A stretch of 64,000 nt of DNA from Cyclobacterium xiamenense (GTDB taxonomy: Bacteria > Bacteroidota > Bacteroidia > Cytophagales > Cyclobacteriaceae), in contig NZ_WIOK01000018.1 in the NCBI RefSeq assembly GCF_009467825.1, positions 1 to 64,000 of the forward strand, given 5' to 3'. Every line of letters starts with the position of its first letter. The stretch's first letter is position 1. A model generated the notes under the pieces. It was given only the letters and a program-made list of their open reading frames with translations. It did no database searches and was not told the DNA's origin. The translations under genes and the position numbers were made by a program. Below, in pieces: positions 37,259 through 46,521 of the stretch.

Positions 37259-38644
37259 TTAGTTCAGTTCCCGGATTTTTATATTTTTGTAGTGAACCTC
37301 GTCACCGTGGTCTTGAAGCAGAATGTGTCCTTCCTCGGCTTCGCCAAAATTATCCCATTTTTGGTACTTACTGTCTGCCACCAACTCCCGGTACGCATCG
37401 GAACCGCGGGTATAGCTCAGTACCTTTAGTCCATTGATGTAGTGTTCGACGGTATTGTCCGGATGCACGACCACCCGCCCTTTGTTCCACTCGCCGATGG
37501 GCCGTACAAATCGGGATTGCTTATCTGCCTTAATCAGGTCGTAAAGCGAGGCAAGGGTTCGGTTGCCGTCTTTTCCCTGCTTGGCATCGGGGTGCCTTTC
37601 GTCATCCAAAATCTGGTATTCCAGTCCAATGGCTGATCCGGAATTGTTTTCGTTTAAGGTTACGAAATATTTCACACCGCTATTGGCCCCTTCGGTCAAT
37701 TTGAAATCAAAAGCCAGGTCAAAAGCACTGTATTTGTCCACCGTTACGATGTCCCCGGCGTTTGCCGATTCCCGTCCATCTTTGGCTTCAATGGTAAGGA
37801 CGCCGTCGTTGATGGTCCATCCACCCTCTGGAAAGTTTTCGGCACGGGCACTTCTCCATCCTTCGCTGGTTTTTCCGTCAAATAGCAATTTCCAGCCGAT
37901 CTCTTTTTCATAAGGAGTAAGCTCGTTATTCAAGGTACTGACGACGAATACATCATTCTCGAAGGGTGTAGGGGTAAGGTTTTCTGTTTTGATCCGGATG
38001 TTTCGGAAATAGGTTTTCTTCCCGGCATTTTCGGGGTTGTTTCCAATGCCATGTACCTGAAGCCCGATAAATCCAGATCGGTCCATTTCATCCACCAGGT
38101 ACGCTACTTCTTGTCCGTTGACCCAGGTTTTGAGGGTATTGCCAATGAACTCGATGCGGTAGGTATTGAACTCACCCAATTTAAAAGCGCTGCGCGCATC
38201 CGGATTGTAGGTAAGGGGATACAACCAGCCGCGGCGGGCTTCGTCGTAGATTCCGCCCGACCAGGCTCTTTCTTTTGGGTCGCATTCTACCTGGTAACCA
38301 AAGACCCTTCCTTTTCCATCATTGGCATCGGGATTGTGCTGGCCCCGGGCCATCACTCCGGAATTGCTCGATTCATCGTCTACACGAATGTCAAGTTCCA
38401 GGATAAAGTCCTCGTACGTCTGATCGGTTACCAAAAAGGTATTGGGTGTATTGGCTACAGCGGACCCGACGATCACGCCGTCCTCTACCGTGAATTCGGC
38501 CGCTCCGTCTAATTGATGCCATCCATCCAGGGTTTCCCCATCAAATAAATTGGTCCAGCCCTCTTTCGTCTCGACCGTGGGCTTTCCACAGGCTGCAAGA
38601 AGAATAAAAGCCAGGGCAAAAAGGCTTAGGTGTTGTTTGTTCAT
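37259..38644 (-). CDS. Lipoprotein with two DUF1080 (3-keto-disaccharide hydrolase) domains
   Basis: 461 residues. Lipobox LLAACG with Cys19. Two concanavalin-like DUF1080 domains (PF06439) lie at about 30-225 (WTNLFDGETLDGWHQLDG) and 245-460 (WKLLFDGKTSEGWRSA). Both have the family features: NSGVMARGQ / NSGVKYFVTL, FGYQVECDP / IGLEYQILDDERHPDA, and a closing FRNIRIK / YKNIKIRELN strand. Single-domain relatives cleave 3-keto-glycosides made by Gfo/Idh oxidoreductases. The tandem form may bind one ligand at each domain or one may be non-catalytic. An operator is 113 bases upstream. Confidence 0.88.
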   Translation of the reverse strand: MNKQHLSLFALAFILLAACGKPTVETKEGWTNLFDGETLDGWHQLDGAAEFTVEDGVIVGSAVANTPNTFLVTDQTYEDFILELDIRVDDESSNSGVMARGQHNPDANDGKGRVFGYQVECDPKERAWSGGIYDEARRGWLYPLTYNPDARSAFKLGEFNTYRIEFIGNTLKTWVNGQEVAYLVDEMDRSGFIGLQVHGIGNNPENAGKKTYFRNIRIKTENLTPTPFENDVFVVSTLNNELTPYEKEIGWKLLFDGKTSEGWRSARAENFPEGGWTINDGVLTIEAKDGRESANAGDIVTVDKYSAFDLAFDFKLTEGANSGVKYFVTLNENNSGSAIGLEYQILDDERHPDAKQGKDGNRTLASLYDLIKADKQSRFVRPIGEWNKGRVVVHPDNTVEHYINGLKVLSYTRGSDAYRELVADSKYQKWDNFGEAEEGHILLQDHGDEVHYKNIKIRELN

Positions 38645-38973
38645 GATATCGGTTATTTTTACGAATGTGTTAATGATTCATCCACCTTTGGAGTAGATGC
38701 AGCGATGTGCAACGTGTAAAGATAAACATTATCTGACGAATATTTAAAAAAAATACGCAATCGATTGCACAAGTGCGACGAAAGGCGGTTTACGTTTCAA
38801 CTCCCCGGCGAAGGGAGAATCTCCGTCTTCCGGTCGGAGATTGCGTAAAAAGTTTGTTAATTTTAACGAAACGTACCTGCGGATCCCCGATGATCCTTTT
38901 TTCTGGTCGCTGGAAATGGGATGGCAGCGCGGACTATTCGGTAGGGGCGGATTTTTATTTTAGTTTCGCAACG
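38645..38973. other. Divergent control region between DUF1080 gene and Na/Pi cotransporter
   Basis: 329 bases. Holds the operator at 38757-38768 and, on the plus strand near 38852-38864, a TTTG followed closely by a TTAATTTTA stretch that may be promoter-like. No gene. Confidence 0.55.
38757..38768. promoter_or_regulatory. LacI-type operator GCAATCGATTGC
   Basis: Perfect 12-bp palindrome, identical with its flanking ACAA to the site upstream of uxaC. It is 113 bases before the DUF1080 start on the minus strand. Confidence 0.7.
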
Positions 38974-40626
38974 ATGCAAGGAGTATTTGATTATTGGGAG
39001 TTTCTGGCTGGAATAGGCTTATTTCTTTGGGGGATGAGCCAGGTGGAGCAGGGGCTCAAAGGATTGGCAGGGAATTCCTTTAAGGACCTGCTTCACCGGT
39101 ACACAAACAAGCCCTGGAAGGGAATTGTAGCGGGTACCCTGGTCACGGCGATTCTTCAAAGCAGTTCCCTCGTCACCCTGATGGTACTGGCTTTTTTGGG
39201 AGGGGGGATGATTCATCTCAGAAATGCTCTGGGGGTGGTATTGGGAGCCAATATGGGGACCACCTTTACGGCCTGGATTGTGGCTACCTTTGGGTTCAAG
39301 CTAAGCGTGGCCGATTTTGCCTTTCCTTTTCTGGCAATCGGCGTTATGACGTATTTATTCACCAATAGCCGGCCCTTCTTGAAAAACGTGGGGATCTTTT
39401 TGCCGGGCTTTGGCCTGCTGTTTTTGGGATTGGATTACATGAAGGTATCCATTGATACCTATGCCTCGGCCGTGGATCTGAGCACTTTTGGGGAATACGG
39501 CCGCTGGCGGTTCCTGCTGTTAGGCATCCTGATTACGGCCATGATCCAATCCAGTTCGGCGATGATCGTCATCGTCCTGAGTGCCATCAACGCCGGACTG
39601 ATCGGTACCGACCATGCCCTGGCGATGATTATTGGTGCGAACATCGGTACCACCTTTACGCTGGTTCTCGGGGCGGTCGGGGGCACGGCGGATAAGAAAA
39701 GACTCGCCCTGGCTAACTTCATGTTTAATGGTATTGCGGGGGTCCTTTGTTTTTTCTGGATTGACGAACTGATTCTACTAAGCATTCGGGCCTTTCAGCT
39801 TACGGACCCGCTATTCGAATTGGTGTTATTGAATTCCCTGATAAACGGACTGATGATCCTGGGCTTTTACCCATTTTTATTGCCGTTAGAGGCATGGCTG
39901 AAAAGAAGGTTTCGTTCGGATATCCCCAAAGGCAAGTCGCAATTCGTGAAGAATATCAGTACCGAAATTCCTTCCGTAGCCCTGATTGCCCTGCGAAAAG
40001 AAATGGATGGGGTTCTTCAGAATACCTTGAAGTTGGTCTGGAAAATCGTACACAAGCATAAGGGGCCCAGGAAGGACGCGTCTGTCTGGCGTAAAATAAC
40101 CTTTCAACCCAAAGACTTGCTGCTTGACTACCAGCAACTGAAAAACCTGGAGGAGGAGCTGTTTGAATTTGCCCTGCGGCTGCAAGCCGAAAACCTGCGT
40201 GCGGAGGAGGCAAATCGCCTGTCCGATTTGTCCCAAACCCTGCGTTTTTTGGTAGTAGGCGCCAAGGAGTTTAAAGATATCGTTCATAACTTGAAGGAAA
40301 TGGAGGATGCCGCCGAGCCGTTTGTTGCAGAAGTGTTGGCCGACCTGCAGGAGGAAGTAAAAGATTTTTTGACTGTATTCGAAGAATATCAGGCACTTGC
40401 GGAAACAGATACACCTACCCTGCAGGCGGTGGAAGAAAAACTTAAAGCTACCTATTCCGAAAAGATTCATTCCCTGTACAGTCAGCTGCGTACCAAAAAG
40501 ACCGATGTGCCTGTGTCTACGCTTGCCAATGTCATTCAGCAGGTTTTTTCCGGCCTGGGATTGATTTGGAAGGGCATTGGCTCCATGCAGAAAGAATTTC
40601 CAGAGGAAACGGCGGAAGTTCGATAG
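38974..40626 (+). CDS. Na/Pi-cotransporter family protein with PhoU-like tail
   Basis: 550 residues from the ATG at 38974; upstream in-frame starts (38890, 38773) would add residues without family support. Two repeats of the phosphate-cotransporter fold carry the QSSS motifs (AILQSSSLVTL and AMIQSSSAMIVI) and GANMGTT / GANIGTT. About nine membrane helices end near residue 310. The C-terminal 200 residues are a helical PhoU-like domain. This is the NptA/YjbB type, moving phosphate with sodium; direction not determined. No phosphate-regulon genes adjoin. Confidence 0.9.
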   Translation: MQGVFDYWEFLAGIGLFLWGMSQVEQGLKGLAGNSFKDLLHRYTNKPWKGIVAGTLVTAILQSSSLVTLMVLAFLGGGMIHLRNALGVVLGANMGTTFTAWIVATFGFKLSVADFAFPFLAIGVMTYLFTNSRPFLKNVGIFLPGFGLLFLGLDYMKVSIDTYASAVDLSTFGEYGRWRFLLLGILITAMIQSSSAMIVIVLSAINAGLIGTDHALAMIIGANIGTTFTLVLGAVGGTADKKRLALANFMFNGIAGVLCFFWIDELILLSIRAFQLTDPLFELVLLNSLINGLMILGFYPFLLPLEAWLKRRFRSDIPKGKSQFVKNISTEIPSVALIALRKEMDGVLQNTLKLVWKIVHKHKGPRKDASVWRKITFQPKDLLLDYQQLKNLEEELFEFALRLQAENLRAEEANRLSDLSQTLRFLVVGAKEFKDIVHNLKEMEDAAEPFVAEVLADLQEEVKDFLTVFEEYQALAETDTPTLQAVEEKLKATYSEKIHSLYSQLRTKKTDVPVSTLANVIQQVFSGLGLIWKGIGSMQKEFPEETAEVR

Positions 40627-40887
40627 GTAGCCGTTCGGGGTGGGGTTTTCTACGGCCCATGGCGATGGAATACTTTTATCGTCAAAAGATATTACCCCGC
40701 ATTATTTTCGGCCGGAAGTGGCGGTTGCGAAGAATTACAATGGACCCGTTGCCTAGGCAATGCCGTATTGCTTATTTTGGCGAGGGTACGTTTCCGGACC
40801 ATTCGAACGCTCCGGTAGTCAAATTTTTTTAACGGTCAGACAGAGTTTCTTTATTGGTTTGTGGCCTGGACCTTTTACCGGATTTTC

Positions 40888-42753
40888 ATGGAGTATAGGT
40901 TTATTTTATTACTTTTGGCTTGCTTTGCCTGGCCCGTCCCCAACAGCGAACAGGTAATGGCAGGTACTACCGATCACTACTATTTTGTGTCGAATGAAGC
41001 TAGTTGGCAAATGAACGTATCGTTACTCTACAAGATTGCTTTATGGACAAGTTCGCTGGGAGTAATCGCCTTAATTTCGGACTTTGGGTATTCCCAAAAC
41101 GAATTTTCTCAGCGATTTCTCGACGGCTTTTACTTTGTGGTATTGGGGATTGGGGTGGTTTCCACGGCAGTTCGGTACATCGAAAATTACAAATTGATCG
41201 CGCGAAAAGTCTTTATTTTCGATTTTTTGTCCGTTTGCTTCACACTGTGGGTGTTTTACCTCTTTCTTTTCGTGGGTGTTCCGTTCGAGACGGATTTGTT
41301 GCTAGAAAATCCTATCTGGGTGCGAATCGCGGTTTTTACGACCTTTATTCGGGAATTTTCAGAAGTAAAGTTCAATTATAAGCGAACCGTTTTGAATCCT
41401 GCCCAACTTTTTGTGGCGAGTTTTCTTTTCATAATTCTGTTGGGCACCTTGCTGCTAATGTTACCCAGAGCTACTCATGAGGGGATTTCGTTTATTGACG
41501 CCCTATTTACGTCCACCAGTGCGGTTTGTGTAACGGGTCTGATCGTCGTGGATACCGGTAGTTACTTTACAGATTTTGTGCAAATCATCATCATGCTACT
41601 TATCCAAATCGGAGGATTGGGGATTCTGACCTTTGCCAGTTATTTCAGCTATTTTTTCCGGGGGGGCTCCACCTACGAAAACCAACTTGCCCTGCGGGAT
41701 ATCACGAGTTCGAAGACTATTGGGAATGTCTTTTCCACGCTCAAATACATCATCTTCATCACGTTTAGTATTGAATTGCTCTCGGGATTACTTATCTACA
41801 GCAGTTTGGATAGGGGTTCCTTTGCCTCCCAATACGAACGGGTATTTTTTTCGGTTTTTCATGCAATTTCGGCATTTTGCAATGCCGGGTTTTCGACCTT
41901 ATCCAATAGCTTGTATGAAAGTGAATTTCGATTCAACTACGCGTTGCAGCTTACGGTTATACTTTCTTTCGTATTGGGTGGACTGGGTTTCCCGATCGTG
42001 GCCAATATCGTTAATTACAGCAACTACCGGCTGCGTAAACTTTTCTCTTTCGGAAGAAATAAGGTGGGCTACCGCCCCTGGGTGTTGAATCTAAATAGTC
42101 GAATAACATTAATCACAACCTTTTCCATCACGGCAATCGCTTTCGTTGCTTTTTTTGTGCTGGAATACAACAACACCCTGGCGGAGCACCGAGGCCTGGG
42201 GAAGGTAGTAACGGCGCTTTTTGGAGCCACTACTCCCCGTACTGCAGGCTTTAATTCCATTGATACCGCTTCCATGCTTTTTCCTACCACGATGATGGTT
42301 TTTTTGCTAATGTGGATTGGCGCGTCGCCTGCGTCTACAGGCGGAGGGATCAAAACCAGTACCTTTGCCATTGCCACATTGAATATCCTTAGTTTGGCGA
42401 AGGGCAAGGATCGAATCGAAGTGTTTGGCCGGGAGATTGCAGCCATTTCCGTTCGCCGGTCCTTTGCCATCATTTCGCTCTCCTTATTGGTCATTGGTTT
42501 GGGCATCATGCTTATTTCTATCTTTGAAACCGATAAAGACCTGATGGACATTGGATTTGAGTGTTTTTCGGCATACAGCACCGTTGGCCTCAGTCTTGGG
42601 ATTACGGGAAATCTGGTGAATGAAAGCAAGCTTATTCTGATCGTTATCATGTTTGTTGGACGGGTGAGCATGCTGACCATTGTCATTGCGGTATTCAGAA
42701 AAGTGCGAAGAAAAAATTACCGGTATCCGACCGAAGAAATAACGATTAACTAA
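40888..42753 (+). CDS. KtrB/TrkH-type potassium uptake protein
   Basis: 621 residues from the ATG at 40888. Membrane pore subunit with four pore-loop filter motifs: SAVCVTGL, SAFCNAGFST, TTPRTAGFNS and SAYSTVGLSL, each with the selectivity glycine. GGGIKTST marks the helix before the fourth repeat. Unlike the shortest KtrB, about 160 extra N-terminal residues form four membrane helices, a form common in Bacteroidota. The regulatory RCK gene follows after 11 bases. Confidence 0.93.
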   Translation: MEYRFILLLLACFAWPVPNSEQVMAGTTDHYYFVSNEASWQMNVSLLYKIALWTSSLGVIALISDFGYSQNEFSQRFLDGFYFVVLGIGVVSTAVRYIENYKLIARKVFIFDFLSVCFTLWVFYLFLFVGVPFETDLLLENPIWVRIAVFTTFIREFSEVKFNYKRTVLNPAQLFVASFLFIILLGTLLLMLPRATHEGISFIDALFTSTSAVCVTGLIVVDTGSYFTDFVQIIIMLLIQIGGLGILTFASYFSYFFRGGSTYENQLALRDITSSKTIGNVFSTLKYIIFITFSIELLSGLLIYSSLDRGSFASQYERVFFSVFHAISAFCNAGFSTLSNSLYESEFRFNYALQLTVILSFVLGGLGFPIVANIVNYSNYRLRKLFSFGRNKVGYRPWVLNLNSRITLITTFSITAIAFVAFFVLEYNNTLAEHRGLGKVVTALFGATTPRTAGFNSIDTASMLFPTTMMVFLLMWIGASPASTGGGIKTSTFAIATLNILSLAKGKDRIEVFGREIAAISVRRSFAIISLSLLVIGLGIMLISIFETDKDLMDIGFECFSAYSTVGLSLGITGNLVNESKLILIVIMFVGRVSMLTIVIAVFRKVRRKNYRYPTEEITIN

Positions 42754-42764
42754 AAGTTAAATCC

Positions 42765-43448
42765 ATGAAATTTATCATCGTAGGACTTGGGAATTTTGGT
42801 GCATCCCTTGCACAAAAATTGACCGCTCAGGGCAATGAGGTAATCGGCATCGACACCCGAATGGAAAAGGTGGACCTGTACAAGGAAAAGATATCGCATA
42901 CCATTTGCATGGACGCCACGGAAGAATTTACGGTTTCCGGTTTGCCGCTGGAGGATACAGACGTGGTGATCGTTGCGATCGGTGAAGAGCAGGGTTCCAA
43001 TATCATGACCACAGCCCTCTTTAAAAACATGCAGGTAAAGCGGCTGATCAGCCGAGCGATCAATCCACTTCACGAAAAGGTGTTGGTGGCCATAGGCGTG
43101 GACGAAATCGTGCATCCGGAAGAAGAAACCGCCGAACGATGGGCCAAAAAACTTTGCCTGAAAAACGTGGTCGATTCCTTCGAGCTTAGCGAGGATTTTA
43201 GTATCATCGAAGCCAATGTCCCCAAGGAATGCGTAGGAAAAACCATACGCGAAGTCGGGTTTCGACTAACCTACAACTTGCTCGTACTGACCATCATGAA
43301 AAAAACGGAGGTAAAGAGTGTGCTCGGTAAAAGCCGTACGGAATTCAGAATTCAGGGAATTGCCACGGCAGACCAAACGCTCGAAGCATCCGACATCCTG
43401 GTATTGTACGGAGCAAACGACGACCTGCAAGAGTTTTTAAGACAGTAG
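42765..43448 (+). CDS. KtrA/TrkA-type RCK potassium-channel regulator
   Basis: 227 residues. RCK_N Rossmann domain starts with IIVGLGNFGASLA (G7-x-G9-xx-G12) and binds ATP/ADP or NAD; the C-terminal RCK_C domain occupies about 140-225. It forms an octameric ring gating the KtrB/TrkH pore encoded just upstream, at the cytoplasmic face. Start ATG at 42765. Confidence 0.94.
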   Translation: MKFIIVGLGNFGASLAQKLTAQGNEVIGIDTRMEKVDLYKEKISHTICMDATEEFTVSGLPLEDTDVVIVAIGEEQGSNIMTTALFKNMQVKRLISRAINPLHEKVLVAIGVDEIVHPEEETAERWAKKLCLKNVVDSFELSEDFSIIEANVPKECVGKTIREVGFRLTYNLLVLTIMKKTEVKSVLGKSRTEFRIQGIATADQTLEASDILVLYGANDDLQEFLRQ

Positions 43449-43706
43449 TAAAGACCGGTTGCCTGATTCCTCGTCCTAACGGTCACTCTTCCTGCCAGTC
43501 TGCGCATCCGGTGAAGGGTTTTTCCGGTCTGGGATTGATTGGGGAATACATCGGTCCATGCGGAAGGAATGGGCTGCTGAGGGAGAACCATAACGTATGC
43601 CTTGGCGAAGTTTGTACGCGTTTTCCGTGTAAAAAACACCTGAAAATCAGCCTTTTTGCATGCGCGTACGTATATGAAATCAAAAACCAACGTAAACCCC
43701 TTAGCC

Positions 43707-44183
43707 ATGACCCGATTCCTGTTTCTTTTTTTCGTCATTTCTTTTACTTCAGCGGCTGCATTCGGCCAGTCGCCATGGATCGTCAAATCCTTCCCAAACG
43801 CATCGAATTCAGTGCCTTCGTTTTCGGATTTCGGATCTTCAACGAGCAAGGCTGTCGGCAATGACTTTTTGACTGCCCACACCCTTACACAGTTTACCAA
43901 CAAAGACCCATTTGGATGGAATGATTTCAACAAAGGCACCAGATTGGTCTTGCCCGTGAAAGTGGCCCGGGCCCAGTGGAACATGCCCATCGTGGACCTG
44001 TCAAAGGGATTCTCTTCCAAGCTACCCATAAAAAGTTCTTTTGGGGATTTTTCTTCCCGCATGCCGATCGTTGGCGAAAAGCTCCAGCTGCCTGAATCTG
44101 GCCGCCGGTACCTTTTCGAAGGTACTCCTCTGCCGTTGCCCGGTGGTCCTGGCGGTGCATCTGTATTTACACCAGGACGGTGA
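43707..44183 (+). CDS. Small secreted hypothetical protein
   Basis: 158 residues. The only clear feature is a good signal peptide (MTRFLFLFFVISFTSAAAFG, cleavage before Q). The mature part is rich in Ser, Pro, Phe and basic residues, with two MPIV segments in its C-terminal half, and lacks a recognised domain. The start at 43707 is chosen because it begins the signal; earlier ATGs in the frame exist at 43656 and 43674. Whether it is a real gene is moderately likely. Confidence 0.5.
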   Translation: MTRFLFLFFVISFTSAAAFGQSPWIVKSFPNASNSVPSFSDFGSSTSKAVGNDFLTAHTLTQFTNKDPFGWNDFNKGTRLVLPVKVARAQWNMPIVDLSKGFSSKLPIKSSFGDFSSRMPIVGEKLQLPESGRRYLFEGTPLPLPGGPGGASVFTPGR

Positions 44184-44686
44184 ATGCCTGGCAAACACCC
44201 ACATGGACGCCGAAAGTAACCGCGAAAAAGCATTGGCAATCGGTTTAAGCGGCCCAATCCATGTATCCCGAAACGGATTCTCCTAGAAGCACTTGGTGTC
44301 GCACAGAGAAGAGCGGATAAGACAGCCCATGCGCACGCAAGTACCTACGGGAATTTCAAGCCGTTATGCCGGACAAACGTTTCGCTGTTCCGAATACACG
44401 GCTACCTTAACGGTCTTTCCTGAAAAACGATTGTTTTTTTTCGTTTCAGGTTTTTCAGCTACAGAGGTGTTGGAAATCGATCGTTTTCCACATTTTTTCT
44501 TTCGGTTAATTCCCAAGTTTGCATCTTTTTCACGAACTTACCCTCGTGGGCACCTACCGATAATCCTTGATTTACAATGGGATCGTCGGCAGGTGCCGTG
44601 AAATTATTGGCAGAAACTGCAAAAAAAGGCAAAATATGCTCATTCTATCATTAAATATCTTCCTTGTAGCTAAATGGAATCCCGTT
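44184..44686. other. 503-base region without a supported gene
   Basis: Short frames only. The last 120 bases upstream of the RidA gene are AT-rich and probably hold its promoter. Confidence 0.5.
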
Positions 44687-45238
44687 ATGGTCGTAAGAAC
44701 TAAGCAAAGAATCACATTTTTCCTTTTTTTACTGTTGGCTTCGGCTGGAGTCACCCGGGTTCATGCCCAGGCAACTGATCCGGAAACCCGGCTAGCCGAA
44801 ATGGGAATAACGCTGGCCGAACCGGCGGCACCTACGGCCAATTTTGTGTTGGCCGTGCAAACCGGAAACCTGATTTTCCTTTCGGGGCATGGGCCCATGC
44901 AGGAAAATGGGGAATACATGAGCGGAAAAGTGGGCGAAGAACTGGATCTGACCCAGGCTGCCGCTGCGGCGCGGCTTACCGGCATATCCCTACTTACCTC
45001 CTTAAAAGCGCAGATTGGCTCATTAAATCGGGTAAAGCGTATCGTAAAAGTCCTGGGCATGGTAAATGCGGTTCCTGATTTTACGCAGCATCCACAGGTG
45101 ATGAATGGTTTTTCCGACTTTATGGTGGAGGTTTTCGGTGAAAAAGGCAAACATGCCCGATCCGCCGTAGGAATGGGGTCCTTGCCATTCAACATACCGG
45201 TAGAAATCGAAATGATTGTGGAACTGCACGGGGAATAA
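44687..45238 (+). CDS. Secreted RidA (YjgF/UK114) family protein
   Basis: 183 residues: a signal peptide (ITFFLFLLLASAGVTRVHAQ) and one RidA domain. RidA proteins hydrolyse reactive imines such as 2-aminoacrylate; the substrate-carboxylate Arg is retained in HARSAVGMGSLPFNIPVEIE. Export is unusual for RidA itself but common among Bacteroidota members next to degradative enzymes. Subgroup is like YoaB/YjgH rather than RidA itself. Start ATG at 44687; next gene 24 bases downstream. Confidence 0.85.
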   Translation: MVVRTKQRITFFLFLLLASAGVTRVHAQATDPETRLAEMGITLAEPAAPTANFVLAVQTGNLIFLSGHGPMQENGEYMSGKVGEELDLTQAAAAARLTGISLLTSLKAQIGSLNRVKRIVKVLGMVNAVPDFTQHPQVMNGFSDFMVEVFGEKGKHARSAVGMGSLPFNIPVEIEMIVELHGE

Positions 45239-45262
45239 CGAGGCTGCATTTATGAATAAAGC

Positions 45263-46423
45263 ATGAACCTCAAAGGAAAAGGACGATATACCTACCTGCT
45301 TGTTGGCGCGCTGTTGTTGTTTGTTGTAGCGCTGTTGATGCTGGCTATGCGCAACACCTCGCACATTGGTTCGGTGTTGATCGTATGCTTTCTTTGTGCT
45401 TCCCTGGGTGTCAGGGGATTTCAGGCCACCAAAGGCCTTTCGTTTACCCTGCTGATACTGGCGGTAGTGACCACGGCTTTGAGTTACCCGGATTATTTTT
45501 TAGAAATGAATGGGTTTGAGTTGGCAGAGTTGATTACGCCGTTGATACAGTTGATCATGTTTGGGATGGGAACGTCGATGGGCCTTAGGGATTTTATCGC
45601 CCTGGCGAAGGCTCCCAAATCCGTTTTGGTGGGCGTCGTTGCGCAGTTTTCATTGATGCCTTTGATCGCCTTTTTCCTGGCCTCGGTAAGTGGGTTTTCT
45701 TCCGAGATTTCAGCCGGATTGATTTTGTTGGGTTGCGCACCGGTATCGGTGGCTTCTCCCGTGATGGCTTACCTGGCCAGAGCCAATGTGGCGCTCTGCA
45801 TCACCATTGTATCGGTTACCACCCTTTTGGCGCCCTTGGTAATACCCCTTCTTATGAAGGTATATGCGGGCGGCTTTATTCCCATAGCCGTTGTTGACAT
45901 GATGTGGGGCATTGTCAAAATGGTGCTGTTGCCAATCGGCGCCGGACTGCTGTTCAATAAATTTTTGCACGGGCGGGCCAGATGGCTGGACGCTTCCATG
46001 CCGCTGGTATCCATGGGGGGCATTGCATTGATCGTGGCGATCATCATGGCGGCAGGTAGGGAGAGCCTGTTGAGCATGGGGTTGCTACTGGTAGGAGCGG
46101 TTCTGTTGTTAAACCTGGCGGGCTACCTGGCTGCCTATTGGATGGCCCGGCTTTTCCGATTGCAGGAGCAAGATTGTCGGACCATCTCCATTACTACGGG
46201 AATGCAGAACGCCGGCCTTGTTTCCGGCATTGCCAAAGAAATGGGCAAGATCGCAACGGTGGGATTGGCCTCAGCGGTGTATGGCCCGTTGATGGGATTT
46301 ACTTCCTCGGTCCTGGCTTCTTATTGGAGTGGTAAAAAAACCGAAAACCTGCTTGCCAATGATGCTGTGGCAGACAAAAAATATTCGTATCAATCCATGG
46401 AAAAGGTGAAGGATAAGGAATGA
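45263..46423 (+). CDS. BASS-family (bile acid:Na+ symporter) transporter
   Basis: 386 residues, about ten membrane helices. Signatures: GMGTSMGLRDF, GLILLGCAPVSVASPVMAYLARANVALC and ISITTGMQNAGLVSGIAKE, the conserved core helices that bind Na+ in BASS proteins. Bacterial members carry pyruvate, pantoate, keto acids or similar. The C-terminus ends in a long charged tail. Part of a plus-strand cluster with RidA and a gamma-glutamyltransferase-like gene; it may import their product. Confidence 0.87.
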   Translation: MNLKGKGRYTYLLVGALLLFVVALLMLAMRNTSHIGSVLIVCFLCASLGVRGFQATKGLSFTLLILAVVTTALSYPDYFLEMNGFELAELITPLIQLIMFGMGTSMGLRDFIALAKAPKSVLVGVVAQFSLMPLIAFFLASVSGFSSEISAGLILLGCAPVSVASPVMAYLARANVALCITIVSVTTLLAPLVIPLLMKVYAGGFIPIAVVDMMWGIVKMVLLPIGAGLLFNKFLHGRARWLDASMPLVSMGGIALIVAIIMAAGRESLLSMGLLLVGAVLLLNLAGYLAAYWMARLFRLQEQDCRTISITTGMQNAGLVSGIAKEMGKIATVGLASAVYGPLMGFTSSVLASYWSGKKTENLLANDAVADKKYSYQSMEKVKDKE

Positions 46424-46521
46424 CCGCAGGAAAAGCCTGCTGAATTCGCAGAGTAATGTAAGTATTAGTCGATATAACCAACCTGCAGCGTAACGAATAA
46501 AAAATGTAACGAATACAACCC

